The notes: generated from the letters alone by a model not told the origin. DNA of 39,342 nt from Nitrobacter sp. 62-13 (GCF_001896955.1 NZ_MKRN01000004.1:1-39342); one strand, 5' to 3'. Shown: positions 1 through 6,979, numbered from the stretch's first letter. Made by a program: numbers and translations.

Positions 1-129
1 GACGCCGAGCGGATAGTAAACGCCGGAGGTTCCCCCGGTCAGCACGTTGATGAACTGCTGCGCGTGGGCGGCAGGCGCCGAGAAGGCGGCGACCGACAAG
101 GCAACGGCAATGATGAATTTTGATGCCAT
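1..129 (-). CDS. TAXI-family TRAP transporter substrate-binding protein, N-terminus only (runs off the window)
   Basis: The 43 visible codons read leftward from an ATG at 129 and remain open at base 1. They encode a signal peptide (MASKFIIAVALS, a hydrophobic stretch, then APAAHA before the likely cleavage site), followed by QQFINVLTGGTSGVYYPLGV. The block VLTGGTSGVYYPLG is characteristic of the mature start of TAXI-type (TRAP-associated extracytoplasmic immunogenic) solute receptors. In this family the periplasmic receptor delivers small acids, often dicarboxylates or amino acids, to a fused TRAP permease. The substrate cannot be read from this fragment. It diverges from a glycerate kinase gene 330 bp away, which makes a hydroxy-acid substrate an attractive but unproven idea. 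Confidence 0.85.
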   Translation of the reverse strand, partial: MASKFIIAVALSVAAFSAPAAHAQQFINVLTGGTSGVYYPLGV

Positions 130-459
130 CGGATTGTTCTCCCGTTTGCTTGGAAGAAAGTGACCGGGCGGCGCGACGCGGTCAACCCGCCGGCAAAGGG
201 AACAAACGAAGGTACGACGAAAGCAGCTTTAGACATTGGTATGAGTTGAGGCACCTGCGGGTGCGCCTTCGGATCGCGCGCATATCCGAACATTGCCTCC
301 GTCCGCTTCCACTGTTCTTGCGTGTCAGCGTGACACTTGCGGCGCAAACGTTATTGTTCCGGCGTCCAGACGGGTTTTCTTGCGGCCAAATCCGGCGGAT
401 AACGGACGGCCTGTTCACCCGTCGGTCCTTCTGCACCGACTGAGCGCAAGATCCGAGCC
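130..459. other. Divergent intergenic region between TAXI receptor and glycerate kinase
   Basis: This 330-bp stretch separates two divergent genes and should carry both promoters. No convincing -35/-10 pair and no credible small gene with a ribosome binding site was found. The only clear structure is a pair of adjacent short palindromes at 322-347, listed separately. Confidence 0.5.
322..347. promoter_or_regulatory. Two adjacent palindromes, possible operator for the divergent TAXI/glycerate kinase genes
   Basis: GTGTCA-GCG-TGACAC (322-336) is a perfect 15-bp dyad. It is followed directly by TTGCG-G-CGCAA (337-347), a perfect 11-bp dyad. They sit in the only non-coding space between the two divergent genes, where a shared repressor or activator could bind. 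No regulator gene is seen next to them, so the binding protein is unknown. Confidence 0.35.
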
Positions 460-1746
460 ATGACCGAACACCGCAAGCTGCTGCGCGCGATCTTCGACGC
501 GGCCGTGGCCGCCGCTCATCCCGACAGCATTCTCGATGCGCACCTGCCGTGCGCCCCGAAAGGTCGCGTGATCTGTCTTGCCGCGGGAAAAAGCGCCGCC
601 GCCATGGCTGCGGTCGTGGAACGGCATTACCTCGATGCTGCGGGGCTCGATCCAGAACGTCTGGTTGGCGTGGCCACGACACGTCACGGCCACGGCGCAC
701 CGACACGCCGCATCGCAGTGATCGAGGCCGGCCATCCCGTGCCCGACGAGGCGAGCCTGCGCGGCGCCGACACTAGTTTGAAACTCGCGAGCAGCGCGAC
801 CGCCGACGATCTGCTGCTGGTGCTATTGTCGGGCGGCGGCTCAGCGAACTGGATTGCGCCCGTGAACGGCGTATCGCTCGCGCAGAAGCAGCAGGCCAAC
901 CGTGCCCTGCTCCGCTCCGGCGCGCCAATCGGCGAGGTGAATACGGTGCGCAGGCATCTGTCGCGCATCAAGGGCGGGCGGCTGGCGCGGGCGGGACGAT
1001 GCGCGGAGATCGTAACGCTGGCGATATCGGATGTGCCGCGCGACCAGCCGGCCGACATTGCCTCCGGCCCGACCGTGCCCGACCCCACGACGCTTGCTGA
1101 CGCCCGCGCGCTGGTCGCGAAGTACGACCTCGCGCTCGACGACGCCATCATCCGCGCTTTGAACGATCCGGCCAACGAGAGTTGCAAGCCGGGCGACGCC
1201 GCCTTCGCGCGGACGCGCTTCGAGATTGTTGCGCGCCCCGGCGCCTCGCTCGCCGCCGCCGTCAGACTCGCGCGCGATGCCGGCTATGAGGTGCTCGACC
1301 TCGGCGCCGATCTCGAAGGCGAGGCCCGCGATGTCGCCGCGGAGCATGCGAAACTGACGCTGAAAGCGCGCGCCGGCGGCCGAAAAGTCGCGATCCTCTC
1401 GGGTGGCGAGCTTACGGTGACGGTGCGCGGCGATGGGCGCGGCGGCCCCAACCAGGAATACGTGCTGTCGCTGGTATCACAGCTCGAGGATACGCCCGGC
1501 ATCTCGGCGCTGGCCGCCGATACCGACGGCGCCGACGGCGGCGCAGGCAGCCCCTCGGATCCCGCAGGCGCCGTAATCGATGCCCGCACCTTCGCGACGA
1601 TGCGCGCGCAACACCTCGATCCCCTCGCCTATCTCGCCAACAACGACGCCACCGCGTTCTTCGCCGCTACCGGCGACCTGCTGCTGACCGGTCCGACGCT
1701 CACCAACGTCAACGACATCCGCGTCATTCTGGTCGATGCCGCCTGA
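460..1746 (+). CDS. Glycerate kinase (DUF4147/MOFRL family)
   Basis: The 428-residue product matches in length and layout the glycerate 2-kinase family historically called TtuD/GckA and often misnamed hydroxypyruvate reductase. The N-terminal DUF4147 region includes AAGKSAAAMA (about residues 41-50) and the glycine-rich LLVLLSGGGSA (about 118-128). The C-terminal MOFRL domain shows ILSGGELTVTVRG, GRGGPNQEYVLSL and the ADTDGADGG segment (about 350-362). The enzyme phosphorylates D-glycerate, normally to 2-phosphoglycerate, feeding glycolate/glyoxylate or tartrate catabolism into central metabolism. It is cytoplasmic, with no signal peptide. It is convergent with the MarR gene 49 bp downstream and divergent from a TAXI transporter receptor. 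The pairing suggests uptake and phosphorylation of a related hydroxy acid, which is inference. Confidence 0.9.
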   Translation: MTEHRKLLRAIFDAAVAAAHPDSILDAHLPCAPKGRVICLAAGKSAAAMAAVVERHYLDAAGLDPERLVGVATTRHGHGAPTRRIAVIEAGHPVPDEASLRGADTSLKLASSATADDLLLVLLSGGGSANWIAPVNGVSLAQKQQANRALLRSGAPIGEVNTVRRHLSRIKGGRLARAGRCAEIVTLAISDVPRDQPADIASGPTVPDPTTLADARALVAKYDLALDDAIIRALNDPANESCKPGDAAFARTRFEIVARPGASLAAAVRLARDAGYEVLDLGADLEGEARDVAAEHAKLTLKARAGGRKVAILSGGELTVTVRGDGRGGPNQEYVLSLVSQLEDTPGISALAADTDGADGGAGSPSDPAGAVIDARTFATMRAQHLDPLAYLANNDATAFFAATGDLLLTGPTLTNVNDIRVILVDAA

Positions 1747-1795
1747 TCGACAGGACGGCCGTTGCCGGTGTCATGCGGCCGACGCGACGTGCCGT

Positions 1796-2383
1796 TCAGG
1801 CCGCGGCTTCGTGCTCCTGACAGATCGCGCCGCAGTCGGCATCGGAGAGCGGTTCGTCGAGCACGGCGCAATGATGCGGCGAAGCGGTCCCCGGCGCGGC
1901 ATTGCAGCGAAAATGCCGGCAGGTGCGGCAAATGCCGAAGGCGCGCCCGTTGTTGCGCGCGATCATCGCCGAGAGGATGGCCTGCAGCGTCGCCAGCAGT
2001 TCGCCGGCATCGCCGCCGGTGGCGACCGTGATGTCGTCTGCCAGTCGCCTCAGCGGATCGTCTCTCAACACGGCCTCGCCGCGCCGGGTGAGGGCCAATT
2101 CGACCGAGCGGCCGTCGCGACGGCTGGCCTGCCGCGACGCCAGCCCCTTCTGCTCCAGCGCGATCAGGGTTTGGGAGATCGTGCCGCGGGTCGAGCCGGC
2201 ATAATCGGCCAGCGCCGCCGGCGTGCGCGAAAAGCGGTTGGCGCGCGACAGATAGCGCAACGCCTCCCATTGCGCGGGATTGAGGCCGGCAATGTTGGCG
2301 CCGCTGCGGCTCAGCCGGTCCAGCCGGCCGATCAGAGAGGCCGCGTCGCGCGCCGAAGATAGTAGCGACTCGCTATTTCTCAT
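1796..2383 (-). CDS. MarR-family transcriptional regulator with a cysteine-rich C-terminal tail
   Basis: The 195-residue product has a MarR winged helix-turn-helix: LNPAQWEALRYLSR (about 34-47), the recognition region TPAALADYAGSTRGTISQTL (about 54-73), and the wing SRRDGRSVELALTRRGEAVL (about 87-106). The start at 2383 was chosen because an in-frame reading to 2461 would run through the operator region and add a non-MarR stretch. Unusual for MarR, the last 45 residues carry six cysteines (C152, C155, C160, C172, C184, C188) and several histidines in a CxxCxH...C...HHC...C...C...H pattern. This looks like a metal-binding or redox-sensing module. The gene diverges from a secreted protein gene, and one of two near-identical palindromes lies over its first codons, consistent with autoregulation. 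The ligand is not known. Confidence 0.88.
   Translation of the reverse strand: MRNSESLLSSARDAASLIGRLDRLSRSGANIAGLNPAQWEALRYLSRANRFSRTPAALADYAGSTRGTISQTLIALEQKGLASRQASRRDGRSVELALTRRGEAVLRDDPLRRLADDITVATGGDAGELLATLQAILSAMIARNNGRAFGICRTCRHFRCNAAPGTASPHHCAVLDEPLSDADCGAICQEHEAAA
2359..2377. promoter_or_regulatory. Operator-like palindrome, site 1, over the marR start
   Basis: The core TAGCGA-C-TCGCTA (2363-2375) is a perfect dyad inside the pattern ATAGTANCGACTCGNTATT shared with site 2. It overlaps about codons 3-7 of the marR-type gene. At the variable position it carries a G/C pair where site 2 carries T/A, so symmetry is kept by a compensating change. This is a probable autoregulatory site. 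Confidence 0.6.
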
Positions 2384-2412
2384 TGACTCCGTCCCGATGA
2401 TCAGCAAGAGGT

Positions 2413-2431
2413 ATAGTATCGACTCGATATT
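2413..2431. promoter_or_regulatory. Operator-like palindrome, site 2, in the marR/secreted-protein intergenic region
   Basis: The core TATCGA-C-TCGATA (2417-2429) is a perfect dyad, 54 bp (about five helical turns) centre to centre from site 1. A -10-like TATTAT (2428-2433) for the rightward gene overlaps its right edge, and it lies 18 bp before that gene's start codon. It is well placed to block both divergent promoters. Both cores contain GACTC, a GANTC site that CcrM could methylate. Confidence 0.6.
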
Positions 2432-2448
2432 ATCAACCGGAGTATTCC

Positions 2449-3192
2449 ATGCCTTCGTCAATAATCAGGTCTTCCGCAGGAACGTTTGCCTCGGTGCTTC
2501 TGCAGGGCGCGTTAGCGACCTGCGCTTTCGCCCACGATATCCACGCCAAGCCCGACGCCGCCGTGCCGCCGGCCTTCGACGTCACCAGCGCCTCCGCCTC
2601 GACCGATGGCCGGCTCGCCACCTTCGTCATGGAAGTCAGCGGCGACGCCGGTTCGCTGAAGCCGCAAAAGGTCGGCAAGCTCGCCGGCGCGAAGGTGGAC
2701 GCCTATGTCTGGCCGACCAAGCTCGACCCTGCGGCGGTCGGATTTGCAAAGGGCTCGGGCATCCTGGCGCTGGCCATTACCGCGCATCCGGATTTCGACG
2801 ATACGCCGCTGTTCGACGAAAACGGCGACGGCGATCCGACCAACGACGGCGCCGGCTGGCATTCGCACTGGGTGGTGCTGGCCAGCGACAAGGCCTGTGC
2901 CGGCGGCCTCAAGGTGCTGGACATCTCGCCGGGCCAGGATTTGTTGCCGGCCACCGCCCCCGGCCTGCCGCTGGCGCTGGACAGCCCCGGCATGAGCCCC
3001 ATCATCAAAGGCAAGACGGTGCGCATTACCATGCCGGTCAAGGGCGCGGAGAACGTCAACTTCGATGCCGTCGCCGCGCATCTGCAGGTCAACGAGACCG
3101 GCAAGGCGCCGCTTTTGTGCGTCACCGGCACCTACAAGGTTGCGTCAGGCAATCTCACGCTGCCGGGCGTCATCGTGAAGGAGAAGAAATAG
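2449..3192 (+). CDS. Secreted protein of unknown function, divergent from the MarR regulator
   Basis: The 247-residue product has a signal peptide ending ...TCAFA (about 1-28). Cleavage there would give a mature protein beginning His-Asp-Ile-His. The rest is a beta-rich sequence with DENGDGDPTNDG (about 123-134), a DxNxDxD loop of the calcium-binding type, followed by GWHSHWVVL (136-144). Two cysteines (C150, C224) could form a disulfide. I do not recognise the family. A GGAG before the ATG at 2449 supports the start. Because its probable regulator has a metal- or redox-like cysteine tail and the mature protein would start with histidine, a role in metal handling is possible; that is inference. 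It could equally be a structural or binding protein of the periplasm. Confidence 0.75.
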   Translation: MPSSIIRSSAGTFASVLLQGALATCAFAHDIHAKPDAAVPPAFDVTSASASTDGRLATFVMEVSGDAGSLKPQKVGKLAGAKVDAYVWPTKLDPAAVGFAKGSGILALAITAHPDFDDTPLFDENGDGDPTNDGAGWHSHWVVLASDKACAGGLKVLDISPGQDLLPATAPGLPLALDSPGMSPIIKGKTVRITMPVKGAENVNFDAVAAHLQVNETGKAPLLCVTGTYKVASGNLTLPGVIVKEKK

Positions 3193-3252
3193 GCTCGCAC
3201 CCAGGCCGCTTGCGAAGCGTGCCCCGATCAATCACCGATGCGGCGGCGCGAA

Positions 3253-3654
3253 CTATGCCGGGAGCAGCGCCGCCTCGTCGTCGTCGATCCGGTCGTCGAG
3301 CGGAGCGAACGTGCTGAGCGGTCTGGTCGATAGCGTGATCGGCTTGCGTTGACCGTGCACGGCAGGCGCCGCATGGGGTTGCCGGACTTCGCGCGACAGC
3401 GCGAACAGCGTGGAGCCGACGCGACCGCCGAGCTGGATCAGATCGCGCTCGGAGCAGCTCGAGGCGATCGACAGCGCCAGCGTATGCAGGTGGCTGCGGC
3501 GGTAGCAGAACAGTGCCAGCATCGCTCGTACATCCGGAGCGACGCTGGCGATGAGCTGAGGCAGTCCATGCTCGTTGGCCCGATACATGGCGCCCAACAG
3601 ATCATCCTTGACTGGACATATGTCGTTCTCGAAAGCGTCCTGACTCGACCACAT
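3253..3654 (-). CDS. Hypothetical protein, 133 aa
   Basis: The start ATG at 3654 is preceded by a good GGAGAG ribosome binding site, which supports a real gene. The product has no signal peptide or membrane span. It contains YRANEHGLPQLIASVAPDVRAMLALFCYRR (in part, about 24-53), a mixed helical region with two histidines in SHLHTLAL (about 54-61), and an acidic end (DDRIDDDEAALLPA). It seems to be a small soluble protein of the kind found in Bradyrhizobium-like genomes, but I cannot assign a family. It is convergent with the secreted-protein gene (60-bp gap). Confidence 0.6.
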   Translation of the reverse strand: MWSSQDAFENDICPVKDDLLGAMYRANEHGLPQLIASVAPDVRAMLALFCYRRSHLHTLALSIASSCSERDLIQLGGRVGSTLFALSREVRQPHAAPAVHGQRKPITLSTRPLSTFAPLDDRIDDDEAALLPA

Positions 3655-3750
3655 GGAGACTCTCCTGGATCAAGAGGATGCAACGCAATTTCCTAACGAG
3701 AAGTTAACCACCCGCACAAAGAGCTGCCCGAGCGCCTTGCAATCCGGTTC

Positions 3751-3780
3751 CGAATCGGACGGCGGGCGCGGTCCGATTCG
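3751..3780 (-). terminator. Hairpin downstream of the DUF3307 gene
   Basis: CGAATCGGAC (3751-3760) and GTCCGATTCG (3771-3780) form a perfect 10-bp inverted repeat around a 10-nt loop, starting 13 bp past the DUF3307 stop. There is no T-run on the exit side, so termination is likely but not certain. Confidence 0.5.
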
Positions 3781-3792
3781 CGGAGCCGCCGG

Positions 3793-4203
3793 TCAGGCGT
3801 TGAAGGCCATGACCACCGACAGACCGAAGCCGGTGAGATGATGCAGCGCCTGATCGACGCCGATCAGCGTCCAGAACCACGGGTGCCGACGCTCCTGCGT
3901 CACCTCGAAGGTCGAGGAGAGGAAGCCCTTGGCGCGATCCACGACGATATGGATCGCAAAATCGATAAAGGCGATGAGCCAGAAACGCGGCGCGATCGCG
4001 AGAATAAGCGCCAGCGATAGCGCCAGATGCACGAGGCAGTGCGCAAGCAGCGGCAGCGCCCAGCCGGTCTTTTGATCCTTGCCGATCGCCATCCACGAAT
4101 TTTGCAGCACGAAATCAGCGATCACGTGCTTGACGGTCAGCACGGCCATCCAGCCAGCCAGCGGACCCACCGCGATCGACGACGACAATGAGGGAAGCAG
4201 CAC
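3793..4203 (-). CDS. DUF3307 domain membrane protein
   Basis: The 136-residue product shows the DUF3307 pattern: KHVIADFVLQNSWMA (about 25-39), then LLAHCLVHLALSLAL (about 52-66), IDFAIHIVVDRAKG (about 80-93) and a final HHLTGFGLSVVM (about 121-132). It has four probable membrane spans with conserved histidines and aspartates inside or next to them. The function of the family is unknown. The start is a GTG at 4203 with AGGGG upstream; an internal ATG at 4149 is a weaker alternative because it would remove the first hydrophobic segment. Upstream lie two copies of a 13-bp direct repeat. Confidence 0.8.
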   Translation of the reverse strand: MLLPSLSSSIAVGPLAGWMAVLTVKHVIADFVLQNSWMAIGKDQKTGWALPLLAHCLVHLALSLALILAIAPRFWLIAFIDFAIHIVVDRAKGFLSSTFEVTQERRHPWFWTLIGVDQALHHLTGFGLSVVMAFNA

Positions 4204-4266
4204 CCGACGCCCCTTGTTAGTGAACCGGTTCTAGCATTCGCATCCGTTTCTTGCGAGTGTCCTGGC

Positions 4267-4298
4267 CAAGTCGGACTCTCCTAGTCAAGTCGGACTCT
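4267..4298. repeat. 13-bp tandem-spaced direct repeat upstream of the DUF3307 gene
   Basis: CAAGTCGGACTCT occurs at 4267-4279 and again at 4286-4298, 19 bp apart, in the 108-bp gap before the DUF3307 gene. Each copy contains a GACTC (GANTC) site. The spacing of just under two helical turns fits a regulator binding on one face of the DNA, but a local duplication is equally possible. Confidence 0.55.
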
Positions 4299-4311
4299 GA
4301 AGAGCCACGGC

Positions 4312-5184
4312 TCATGCGCCGGCTCCGGCCCGCTCCCTGATCCTCGCGATGACGCGCTTCAAGGTGTCCTGCCGCGGATCCAAATTCGCGGCTGCGCGGG
4401 CCTCGGTTATGCCGCCTGCCAGATCCGGACAGGACAATGCGCCCTCGAGCGTCGGCTTGACGAGTTGGTCGATAATCAGATTCCAGTCACTCAAACTTCG
4501 CGCGTAATCGTCGCCGTGACCCCGCACCATCTCGGCTGTTGCGACCACCGCGGCGACCGCGGCAGGCTGCTTCGTCAGGCTGCGATCGATCATGTGCAGC
4601 CAGCGCTCGACCCAGGCGCGCTCTCTGGCGTAGCGGAGGGAGGACAACCGCCATCGCCTGAGCGAGGCTTCGATCCGCAGGCGGCGGCGCCCCAGGCGGC
4701 TTGCCGCGCTGAACCGCAGGGTGACCGGCAGATGCAGCCATCCCGGATACTCCAGTATCCACAGCGCGTAGTCGGCCACGGTTTCCGGCAGCGACGACAC
4801 CAGTTCGTCGAGACGCAGCTTGCGGACATCGTCCGCCGGAACGCCCTGCCCCGCTTCGGCCTCCGCAAGTTTAAGCTGCGCCATCCGGATCGCGTCATCA
4901 TATGCCATGCGCACGACCAGAAGACGCGCGATCTCGGCGAACACCGTGTCATCGACGTTACGCCGGCCGATGAAGCGTCGCAGCCGGGCGACATAGAGTT
5001 GCGCATAGCCCGGTCCCTGATAATCGATCAACCGGTTGACGGCTTCGGTCGCAACCGCCCTCACTGCGCCGGGCAAGCCCGCGGGCGGTTCCGGAATCGG
5101 ATCGTCATCGTCGCCGAGAACATCCGCGAAGATCGAACGGATTGCAGGCAGAAACCCGACGGCCTTGGGAACGCCGAAATTCAT
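4312..5184 (-). CDS. Stand-alone DUF6537-like domain (as at the C-terminus of indolepyruvate oxidoreductase subunit beta)
   Basis: The 290-residue product starts at an ATG (5184) inside the end of the preceding gene (ATGA overlap). Its body resembles the C-terminal DUF6537 half of IorB-type indolepyruvate ferredoxin oxidoreductase subunits: RLIDYQGPGYAQLYVARLRRF (in part, about 51-71), FAEIARLLVVRMAYDDAIRMAQLKLAE (in part, about 82-108), then a WLHLP...RLRIEASLRRWRLSSLRYARE region and ERWLHMIDRS near the end. The N-terminal catalytic gamma domain of IorB is absent, and no IorA or ferredoxin-binding subunit is encoded nearby. It is therefore an orphan domain, probably cytoplasmic, with no catalytic motif I can point to. 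Tight coupling to a cyclic-nucleotide-binding membrane protein suggests the two products act together. The domain assignment is from memory of the family pattern. Confidence 0.75.
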   Translation of the reverse strand: MNFGVPKAVGFLPAIRSIFADVLGDDDDPIPEPPAGLPGAVRAVATEAVNRLIDYQGPGYAQLYVARLRRFIGRRNVDDTVFAEIARLLVVRMAYDDAIRMAQLKLAEAEAGQGVPADDVRKLRLDELVSSLPETVADYALWILEYPGWLHLPVTLRFSAASRLGRRRLRIEASLRRWRLSSLRYARERAWVERWLHMIDRSLTKQPAAVAAVVATAEMVRGHGDDYARSLSDWNLIIDQLVKPTLEGALSCPDLAGGITEARAAANLDPRQDTLKRVIARIRERAGAGA

Positions 5185-5849
5185 GCCAGCTTGGGCGTCG
5201 CGACAGCCGGCGCCTGACGTTCGGCAAGCCGCTCCTCCAGCTTTCCGATGTTCTGAAACAACCGCGCGCTGGCCAGCCGCAGGAAGTAGAACCCGAATTC
5301 GGGATTCTGGACGTAAAGCTGCTCCACCTGACGATAGCTGACGCTGAGCACCGTGCCGCCCTCGATGCATTCGAGCGACTGGGTGCGTTCGTTGGTAGGA
5401 GACAACATGCCGAGTTCACCGACGATCGCGCCGACCGGAAGCTCGATGCCGGACTCGACCAGGCGATAGCGGCCGCTGACGATGTAGAACATCGTCTCCG
5501 CTTTCTCGTTCTTGTAGAACAGCATTTCGCCGGCCTCACATTTGCGCTCGGTCATGAAGGGTTTCAGCCAGTCCATCGACAGGTCGCTGTTCACCGATTT
5601 CTTCACGTCGCGTATGAGTTGCAACATCTGGTGCAGGCGGTAGCCGTTAAGACAAAACAGCACGGCGTGGAGCCCGAATTGCAGAAAGCTGTGGAATGGA
5701 ATCGCGGTGATCATGAGAACGAGATTTGCCAGCATGCCGAACACACGCAGCGGAATCATGGTCCGCATGGTATAAGTGGCGACAATGAAAACCGAAGCGG
5801 CCAGACTGCCGACGGTGCCGACGTGTTCGGCTAAATGTGATGTGTCCAT
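5181..5849 (-). CDS. Membrane-anchored cyclic nucleotide-binding protein
   Basis: The 222-residue product has about three hydrophobic segments at the N-terminus (roughly 11-29, 31-51, 53-70) and then a Crp-type cyclic nucleotide-binding fold (about 92-200). The domain shows AGEMLFYKNEKAETMFYIVSG (in part), LPVGAIVGELGMLSPTNERTQS (in part) with the phosphate-cassette residues E144 and R155, and a C-terminal helix. There is no DNA-binding domain, so it is a sensor or effector at the membrane rather than a transcription factor. Three spans plus a cNMP domain resembles the Popeye-type layout, though homology is not claimed. The stop overlaps the start of the DUF6537-like gene by 4 bp, pointing to translational coupling. 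The ATG at 5849 has only a weak upstream GGA. Confidence 0.82.
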   Translation of the reverse strand: MDTSHLAEHVGTVGSLAASVFIVATYTMRTMIPLRVFGMLANLVLMITAIPFHSFLQFGLHAVLFCLNGYRLHQMLQLIRDVKKSVNSDLSMDWLKPFMTERKCEAGEMLFYKNEKAETMFYIVSGRYRLVESGIELPVGAIVGELGMLSPTNERTQSLECIEGGTVLSVSYRQVEQLYVQNPEFGFYFLRLASARLFQNIGKLEERLAERQAPAVATPKLA

Positions 5850-5993
5850 GGCGATCCAGCCAATTTCCTGACGGTGATGAGGTTCGCGGCAAATCTTCTG
5901 CCAGCCCCGGCCGCCGGGGGGCGGCGTGACATATACACCGAATCACATTCAACTTTTCGGCAAAAGCGGTTCTGCCAGGGCACGCAGCCGCCA

Positions 5994-6013
5994 TCCCCCC
6001 GGTGGCGGGGGGA
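5994..6013 (-). terminator. GC-rich hairpin after the Cox11-cytochrome c gene
   Basis: T-CCCCCC-GGTGGC-GGGGGG-A forms a 7-bp stem with a 6-nt loop, about 40 bp past the stop of the leftward fusion gene and 145 bp before the cNMP gene. There is no T-run. It could end or attenuate transcription between the two genes. Confidence 0.45.
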
Positions 6014-6052
6014 GTTCAATCGTCGCGTCGCGCACTTCCGTCCGAAATCGAC

Positions 6053-6979
6053 CTAGAATTCTCCGCCCGGCGCGCCCTTGTTCGAACCAGCCCGATCGTT
6101 GCTCTTTCGGCCAACAGACTGCAGATAGGCGACCAGATCGTGACGTGAGGGTGCATCGAGCACACGCACCGGCATGCGTGCTCCGGGCACGAATTTCTTC
6201 GGGTCGGCCAGCCAACGGTCCAGATTGTCCCGGGACCAGACCAGACCGGCGCTCTTGAGCGCCGGCGAATAATGATAGCCAGGGACCGCACCCGCCTGGC
6301 GGCCAACCACGTCGCCCAGCCGGGGACCTGTCTTGTTGGCGTCCAACTCGTGACATGCCGTGCATCGCTCGCTGAAAAGCTGCTTGCCGTGAACCGGATC
6401 GGGCGGCGCATTGGGCAGGAAGCGCGCGAGATTCTTGCTTTGCGACGGATTCACCGACCGGAGAAGCGTGTAGCTGAGCGTGATCGTATCGACAGCGTGG
6501 TTGTCCGGATCCTCCGCAAAGGCTGGGTCAACGTAAAAGACAACCGGCATCTCGATCTTCTGATGTGGATCGAGGCGCTCCTCGTTGAAACAGAAACACT
6601 GAATTTTATTGAAGTAGGGCCCGCTGGTATTCGGCGTGACGTTATACGTCGCGTGGCCAACGATCGACTCGTTGCTCAGATTCTCGGCCGTGAAGAAAAC
6701 CATCTTCTGCTCGCCGAGATGAACCGTCACGGTGCGCTGCTCCGGCTCGAACCGCCACGGCAGATCCGACGCAACATTGGTGTCAAATGCAACCGTAACG
6801 GTCTTTTTGGAGGCGACGGTCGGATCAGCATAGGCCCGCTGCGTCGTTCCCCCGTATCCGGTCGCGCTGCAGAACACGCGATATATTTTCGGCGCGTAGG
6901 CCACGAGCCCGAGCATGACGCAAAGCATGGCAACGACGGGCAGGAGAATGTTCATATGCTTGCGGTAGCTCGGTTTCAT
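6053..6979 (-). CDS. ctaG: Cox11/CtaG copper chaperone fused to a class I cytochrome c domain
   Basis: The 308-residue product begins at an ATG (6979) with GGAGAG upstream; the longer open frame has no coding look. Residues 1-30 hold the N-terminal membrane anchor. Then come Cox11 hallmarks: YRVFCSATGYGGTTQ (33-47, with C37), the copper-binding CFCF (128-131; C128, C130) in KIQCFCFNEERLDPHQ, and MPVVFYVDP (144-152). Cox11 delivers copper to the CuB site of cytochrome c oxidase at the periplasmic face. Normal Cox11 ends at about residue 190. Here it continues into a cytochrome c with CTACH (206-210) for haem attachment, GPRLGDVVGRQAG, PGYHYSPALKSAG, the likely axial Met in GARMPV (M269), and a final helix DLVAYLQSVG. 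Both domains would be periplasmic. No oxidase subunit genes are in the window. The fusion is unusual in my knowledge. Confidence 0.88.
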   Translation of the reverse strand: MKPSYRKHMNILLPVVAMLCVMLGLVAYAPKIYRVFCSATGYGGTTQRAYADPTVASKKTVTVAFDTNVASDLPWRFEPEQRTVTVHLGEQKMVFFTAENLSNESIVGHATYNVTPNTSGPYFNKIQCFCFNEERLDPHQKIEMPVVFYVDPAFAEDPDNHAVDTITLSYTLLRSVNPSQSKNLARFLPNAPPDPVHGKQLFSERCTACHELDANKTGPRLGDVVGRQAGAVPGYHYSPALKSAGLVWSRDNLDRWLADPKKFVPGARMPVRVLDAPSRHDLVAYLQSVGRKSNDRAGSNKGAPGGEF

